Assembly (NCBI GenBank): GCA_037074765.1 | Contig: JBAMDO010000488.1 | Location: forward strand, 1 to 13,766 | Source of the DNA: Mansonella perstans | Taxonomy: Eukaryota; Nematoda; Chromadorea; Rhabditida; Onchocercidae | Direction of reading: 5' to 3' | Length of the DNA: 13,766 nt | Shown here: piece after piece, positions 9,078 through 13,766 of the stretch | Numbering within the stretch: the first letter of the stretch is position 1 | Layout of the letters: every line of letters begins with the position of its first letter | Notes under the pieces: model-generated | Database searches by the model: none | What the model saw: the letters and a program-made list of their open reading frames with translations, nothing else | What the model was told of the DNA's origin: nothing | Translations under genes and position numbers: made by a program

Positions 9078-9201
9078 TTCACGCAATATGAATAATAAAT
9101 TTAATCATAGCTTTTTTTTAAATTTTTTTTCAGTTTATAATTCATTTTCTTTTCCTCTCCATTTTTTCTCTTCCATTTGCAGCTGAATCATATTGCGTGA
9201 A
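9078..9201. repeat. 14-bp inverted repeat, copy 2
   Basis: Same hairpin as 239-359, with arms at 9078-9091 and 9188-9201. One arm has an extra A, which shortens the perfect match by one base. Confidence 0.8.
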
Positions 9202-9346
9202 GAAAAGCTGAATTGAATACTTTCGAAAGTCTTCTCATATTCATTTTTAAGCAATTTTGTGCTGTTAAGAATTTCAGCTGTAAAATTTATTTAATTCAAA
9301 TATCAAATCTCAATTATTAACAACATGAAGGTTTAATTTGATTTAC

Positions 9347-9385
9347 ATTATGAGCTAACTCACTTGTTTGTGAACATGAATACAT
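9347..9385 (-). pseudogene. N-terminal exon relic of a second Srab-like receptor (copy 2)
   Basis: Same fragment as 504-542 and identical over the 13 codons. A CTCTAG acceptor-like site lies 18 bases before the ATG. Downstream on the minus strand (9346 to about 8835), acceptors exist but no receptor-like transmembrane exon could be joined. Confidence 0.5.
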
Positions 9386-9892
9386 ATTTATCGTATGATA
9401 AGCCTAGAGATTTTGTAGAAATTTACAATAGAGAAATATTTAAGTGCCTATATAAAGTAAATGATTAGACACTATTTTATAAGTGGCTTTAAGACAAGTA
9501 CTATTAGCTGAAGTTTGATTTGCGAAGATTTCAGGAATGACCTGAGATTTATAGATTTCCTGATATACTTATGATAATATATGTTGCATATATTAAAAAA
9601 GATTAAGAATGCCAAACGATGAAATTATGAGTTATGCATTAACCATTGGCTAATAGCGGACGAAAAATGTCATTGAAGTGTAACACATGGAGGTACTAAT
9701 GAATGCATTGAAAGGGCAGTTAATGAAATTTGAGAGGCAAGGGGACGAAATGTAAGTCAATTTTGTCATTGCCATTTTTTTTTTGATTAATGAAAAACCA
9801 AAAATTTTTATTTGAAGGACAAATTTGACTTGAAGAGAGAAAAATGTAAAATGGATATGATTTCAAAACCTGAATGCTAAGGAGGTAAAACC

Positions 9893-9967
9893 TTAGATAA
9901 TTTTTGCTGCGGAAAACATCAGCCGACTATTTTCTGTGATTTTGTAATGCTGAAAGATTGTACTTTC
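9893..9967 (-). pseudogene. Srab-like exon relic with QHYKITEN motif, frame broken (copy 2)
   Basis: Here the QHYKITEN frame matches QRYQITEN of the intact receptor at six of eight residues, while the preceding NLS lies in a different frame. Aligned to the receptor exon, two bases are missing between the NLS codons and the QHY codons. A TAA ends the ITEN frame 13 codons later. The two copies differ here in two homopolymers, so the exact frame is uncertain, but neither copy gives a clean receptor exon. Confidence 0.5.
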
Positions 9968-10286
9968 CTGAAAAACCGTCATGAAAAATTCGCGAAACTC
10001 CGGGAATAATGATCAATTTGATATGATATTTTCAGCATCTGGTAACTTGAAAAAAAGCTTTCTTCTATTTAAATGTTGGAAATTTCTCAATTAGTTGGAT
10101 ATTTTGAGAGAAAAAAATTCGTTTTTATATTTAGAATTTTTAGTGATAGTTCCTTCATTTCCAAGTTAGTGTTAGTAAATAAATCAAATGCAGTAAGTAG
10201 ATATGCTATGTGCAAAACCAGAAAGTGACAGATTTTCCCTTAAAATCTGTATGAAATTCATCTAAAAGGTTTTCCAAGAAGTGTAT

Positions 10287-10424
10287 ATGAGTGAAAATAT
10301 AATCAGTCATCAGGAAGCTAAGGAAGACAAAAAAATTGAACTAAATGAAAATCAGTTTGATCGTGCTTTTCTGAAAAACTATGATCTGTTTTCCGGTTAT
10401 TTTCTGGAGATAAAACGGTACTAG
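10287..10424 (+). CDS. Small charged ORF, 45 aa, unrecognised (copy 2 only)
   Basis: ATG at 10287, TAG at 10422-10424 directly followed by GTAAGC, a good splice-donor sequence. The product is rich in Glu, Lys and Asn (KEDKKIELNENQFDRAFLKN) and then more hydrophobic. In copy 1 (from 1434) two single-base losses shift the frame, giving a different, longer tail to 1712. The minus strand is also open here for about 36 codons, so coding is unproven. No homologue comes to mind. Confidence 0.25.
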   Translation: MSENIISHQEAKEDKKIELNENQFDRAFLKNYDLFSGYFLEIKRY

Positions 10425-10762
10425 GTAAGCCTTCATTGGAGGTAGTCACATTATCAACACACTTCTACAGCAGTTTTCAGTGCAACTGTAATAAACAATT
10501 ATTAATAATAATTAACTTATCAGAGGCTAAAAAGCAAAGTACTTATTACTCAGTAATTAAATATTAACTTACTGCTTATATTACAAGAAATAAAAAGCAA
10601 CATTCACTTTTCAAACCTAGAAAAAGAAAAACAAATATGTCAACATTTCAAATTTAATTAAATACTATATCGTTATAGCAATACAACGATCCTTCGCGAA
10701 GCATAAATAAATAATCGCACGTGAGGCTCTTTCGTCGTATACTGCATGTTGTCGATTGGTGC

Positions 10763-13069
10763 CTATTCTGGTGTCCAGCGGTGATCAGCAACAAATAAGG
10801 ACCTTATTGTTTTTCCTGTTCGATAAGATTTCAAAATATGAATCATCGTGCTGATAATGACAACAGTAAACGGAATGAGTGTTATCGTGGTTAAAACAAT
10901 AATGTCACTGAAAATGAGGCAAATAACAAAAGTATTAAAATAAAATTTAAATTTGTTCTTACTTTCCATTCTCAGAAGGAGATCAAAAGTATTGGAAAAG
11001 TCAGGATCACGTCTGCTTCACGTCTTCACTTTTATCATACATGAAAACAGTAAAATTTATCCTTGCTTTTGCTTCAACTGTTTTTTTAAATTGTTATAAA
11101 ATAATGAAAATTTACATCGTGAACATTACAGCTGTACTAAATGCAGCATTTAAAACTATAAAATTTCAAATTCGAAATTCGACAATGTGATTTTTTTCTT
11201 CATGGGAGCAGAGGAATTTGCTGATGTTGCTTGATGAATAAATTTAGTCCGTACAACAGCTCGATATACACTCATGATGATCATTTCAACTGTCATTATC
11301 TGCAACACTATTTCTCAGCACTTATCATTTTTCATAATCATAATCATGATATTTCATTGCTTTTAGTCTCATTTACACGAATTTAAAGTTATAGATAGAT
11401 GCAATAAACTATGAAATCTTTCGTCAACTTGTTAATGTATATTTCCCAAGGAACATCTGACAATAGTTTCTTACTGTACATTTGAAATATATATTTCTAA
11501 TTTTTTTTTTTTTTAAACAAGTTTTCGAAATTAAATAATTAAAAGTCTCACACCTGTGTACCAATTGTGGTTAGAAAGAGAGAGAAGAATGTAAGAGAAA
11601 CTAGGATTGCACCAAATGAAGTTTTAGCAAAAACAGCGATAGCACGATGAAATATACATTTTCGCCATGTTTCCAAAGCATTGATACTAAATGTTTGAAA
11701 TGGCTTAGCACAAACAACAAACATTTAGGAAATGTATTTAATTGAATACTTTACCGTAAAATGCTGCAATGAATTTAAAATTGGTCTAATCTTGCTCTGA
11801 GATTTAATTATTTCTATTTTGAATTAATAATGATTATTAAAATCATTTTAATTTAATACTTTTTTATCCAAAGTAATTGCTATGCTTAAGATGAAAATAT
11901 TTATTGCAAATTGTTCGCTTTTATGAATCATTTTTCAGATCAGATTACATTTGACAATTTTTGATCCAATTTTTATTGAGAATGAATGAATGAAATTAAG
12001 TTTCTTTTCTTCAAAATCTATTTTTAGCTCAGACAAGTAATTATCGTTACTTAAACTAAAAAATATTTTACTTACAGCCTTTCCCAATACTCATCGGAAA
12101 CATTAATTTGACAGCAGCACCACTTACAGAAAATATGAAAAAACAACCAAATAAATTAATTATCATTCCATAAATAATTGCCATGAATGTATCGCTGTAA
12201 TCTCTGGTAATCAACTTTAAACTGTTTTATGAATTGAATGATGAAACGGCATAAAATTATTTAGGCAATCCTTCATTCCTGCTAATGCTATATGCTATCT
12301 AGTGAGTTTGTTGCTATTAAAGCCTTAATATTAGGAAATTTATTCTTCCCTTTTTCAGCAATAACCATCGAATGACATTCAATCAAGATGGAATAGAGTT
12401 GAGGCTTATAGAATACTGAATAAACACTTAATTTTGAGCCTAGTTTTATGTTGGATCATTTTCCAGTAGGATGATATTAACAACAAGTGATCCGTTGGAA
12501 CAAATTACTTAATCCGTAAAAATTTATATTACGTTTTCATTTTTTTCCCTTTCATATTTCATATCCGATTTATTCGTGAATTATTAATTAATTTCCAAAA
12601 GATTATTTCGCACAATTAATTTCAACTTAAGTGCACTTGCATATGTAAGTTATAATGTTTTTTCACATATTGACATAAGTTTTATCTTTTATCGGTAAAA
12701 CCAAAGGATCGTTAATCATTAAGGATATCGCATTAAGACGGTTGTTAATCAAACCTGCAGTGGGATAGACAGCTCCGCGTGCTGCATTAAGGTATTCATG
12801 GAGCAACGATTGTTTTATTCATTTCAGCAAATTTGATTTAAATTCAAATTATTAGTTTTGCAAAAAAATTCATTATTAAATTCAAATCGGAAGAAATTTT
12901 TGGAAAAATCTTGAAAATTTTCAGAACAACATTCAAAACAGAGTTAACAAGTAATACCAAGGAAAAAAGCAGGCAGGGGTGAAGGTTATGTGGCACTTGA
13001 AAAGCCAAAATTCCTATCTCGAAGAAAGATGAAAAATGACGGAAATGCATGGACAGCTGAAATGAACAT
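10763..13069 (-). pseudogene. Orphan membrane protein gene, copy 2, frameshifted in exon 4
   Basis: Second copy of the gene at 1907-4208, with exons at 13069-12997, 12781-12667, 12194-12076, 11686-11552 and 10907-10763. Splice sites are the same, but exon 4 has five A (11629-11633) where copy 1 has six (2771-2776). The frame breaks within the third hydrophobic segment and meets a stop soon after. Either this copy is inactive, or the homopolymer length is a sequence error. The last exon is identical in the two copies. Confidence 0.55.
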
Positions 13070-13400
13070 TGCATAGGCAGCTGAAATTAGAAAATATCTC
13101 TGATGTTAATCTGTTTTCGACTGATAGTGACCAAGCAATTCAAAAAATGCATAATTAAATTCAATGAAGAATATATAATATAAAATCATTTGCGTCATAA
13201 ACAGAACCAAATGAAAACTTAAGTTATCACAAATTCTTGTGCATTTGTCGTATAACCGAATATTACTTCAACAATGCAATGAAGCAAACTAACAACAGCT
13301 GAAATAGGGATAATAGCAAAATTTTATACGGATATGCTGTCAATTATCTAATCTATCCCAACGAAACTTTGGATTATATTTGACATGTTAACATTCTTAC

Positions 13401-13531
13401 ATGGAAAAAAGGTTGAACGATGCTCTCTATCTGTGACTGATAAAACTTCCAGACATGATTGCAATAATTCCTCGTTTTCGAATCAATGAAGAACATCATA
13501 AAATTGGGATTATTACAACCAAAAATTACAT
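13401..13531 (-). CDS. Candidate unassigned exon, Cys/Asn-rich (copy 2)
   Basis: Counterpart of 4540-4669 with one extra A near the acceptor. This changes the exon's entry phase from 2 to 1 and its first residues, while the frame GCNNPNF...YCNHVWKF stays open to the same donor. Confidence 0.3.
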
Positions 13532-13766
13532 CTAGTGGATAGAGAAAAAAAATTCGTTTAGTTAAGCAATATCCAATATTCAGTGTTTGATAATTATCAG
13601 TTTGATTGTTATTTGGAATACTACTTCAAACTCACATTAAATGATACTTTGAGTACTTGGAACCCTTCAAGTAACAATAACGACGAATAACCCACTTGAA
13701 AGAAGGAAAGCAACAAAGATGTCAAAAAGTTACCTTATAAGATTACTGTCGAAATATTTTTTTGTT

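Larger units (their letters stand above)
8835..13766. repeat. Long direct repeat, copy 2
   Basis: Second copy of 1-4903. The start-to-start distance is 8834 bp, growing to 8863 bp at the right end through net single-base insertions. The right boundary is not seen because the window ends inside the repeat. If the unit is tandem or circular, the sequence after 13766 should continue as at 4904. Confidence 0.97.

Noticed and set aside
9122..9280. Minus-strand frame rich in Glu and Lys after a TTTTACAG acceptor (AEILNSTKLL...)
   Set aside because: The composition is explained by the complement of the pyrimidine-rich loop of the inverted repeat. It does not join in phase to the neighbouring N-terminal relic.

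Overview
This AT-rich window reads as nematode nuclear DNA, most likely from a filarial or other spirurid parasite (inference). Three things point that way. There is a complete seven-transmembrane chemoreceptor of the nematode-restricted Sra superfamily (Srab-like). The splice acceptors have the worm form (TTTCAG or TTTTAG). The introns are 200-650 bp, longer than is typical for Caenorhabditis. I see no bacterial operon, rRNA, tRNA or CRISPR.

Layout. Positions 1-4903 and 8835-13766 are two direct copies of one segment, with 4904-8834 as single-copy sequence between them. A full period is about 8.83-8.86 kb. The copies differ by about 31 single-base steps in homopolymers but only about three substitutions. 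This suggests a tandem repeat or circular/overlapping contig plus read-consensus error more than old divergence. The window start and end fall inside the repeat.

The single-copy part holds a five-exon Srab-like receptor gene on the minus strand (ATG at 8065, stop at 5810, 336 residues) with one GC-AG intron. Upstream of it, 8228-8796 holds two short related open reading frames on opposite strands that share an RNQAE...ISMF..R.SKKK core; I do not recognise their family.

Each duplicated copy holds, on the minus strand, a five-exon orphan gene for a 195-residue protein with about four hydrophobic segments. It is open in copy 1 (1907-4208) and frameshifted in exon 4 in copy 2. Each copy also holds two Srab-like relics: an N-terminal exon (504-542 and 9347-9385) and a frameshifted QRYQITEN-type exon (about 1044-1119 and 9893-9967). 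A 45-codon plus-strand reading frame is open only in copy 2 (10287-10424).

Together this looks like a small chemoreceptor cluster with one live receptor, decayed relatives and a neighbouring orphan membrane protein. Exon boundaries were set by eye from splice signals, reading-frame phase and internal similarity, with no homology search.
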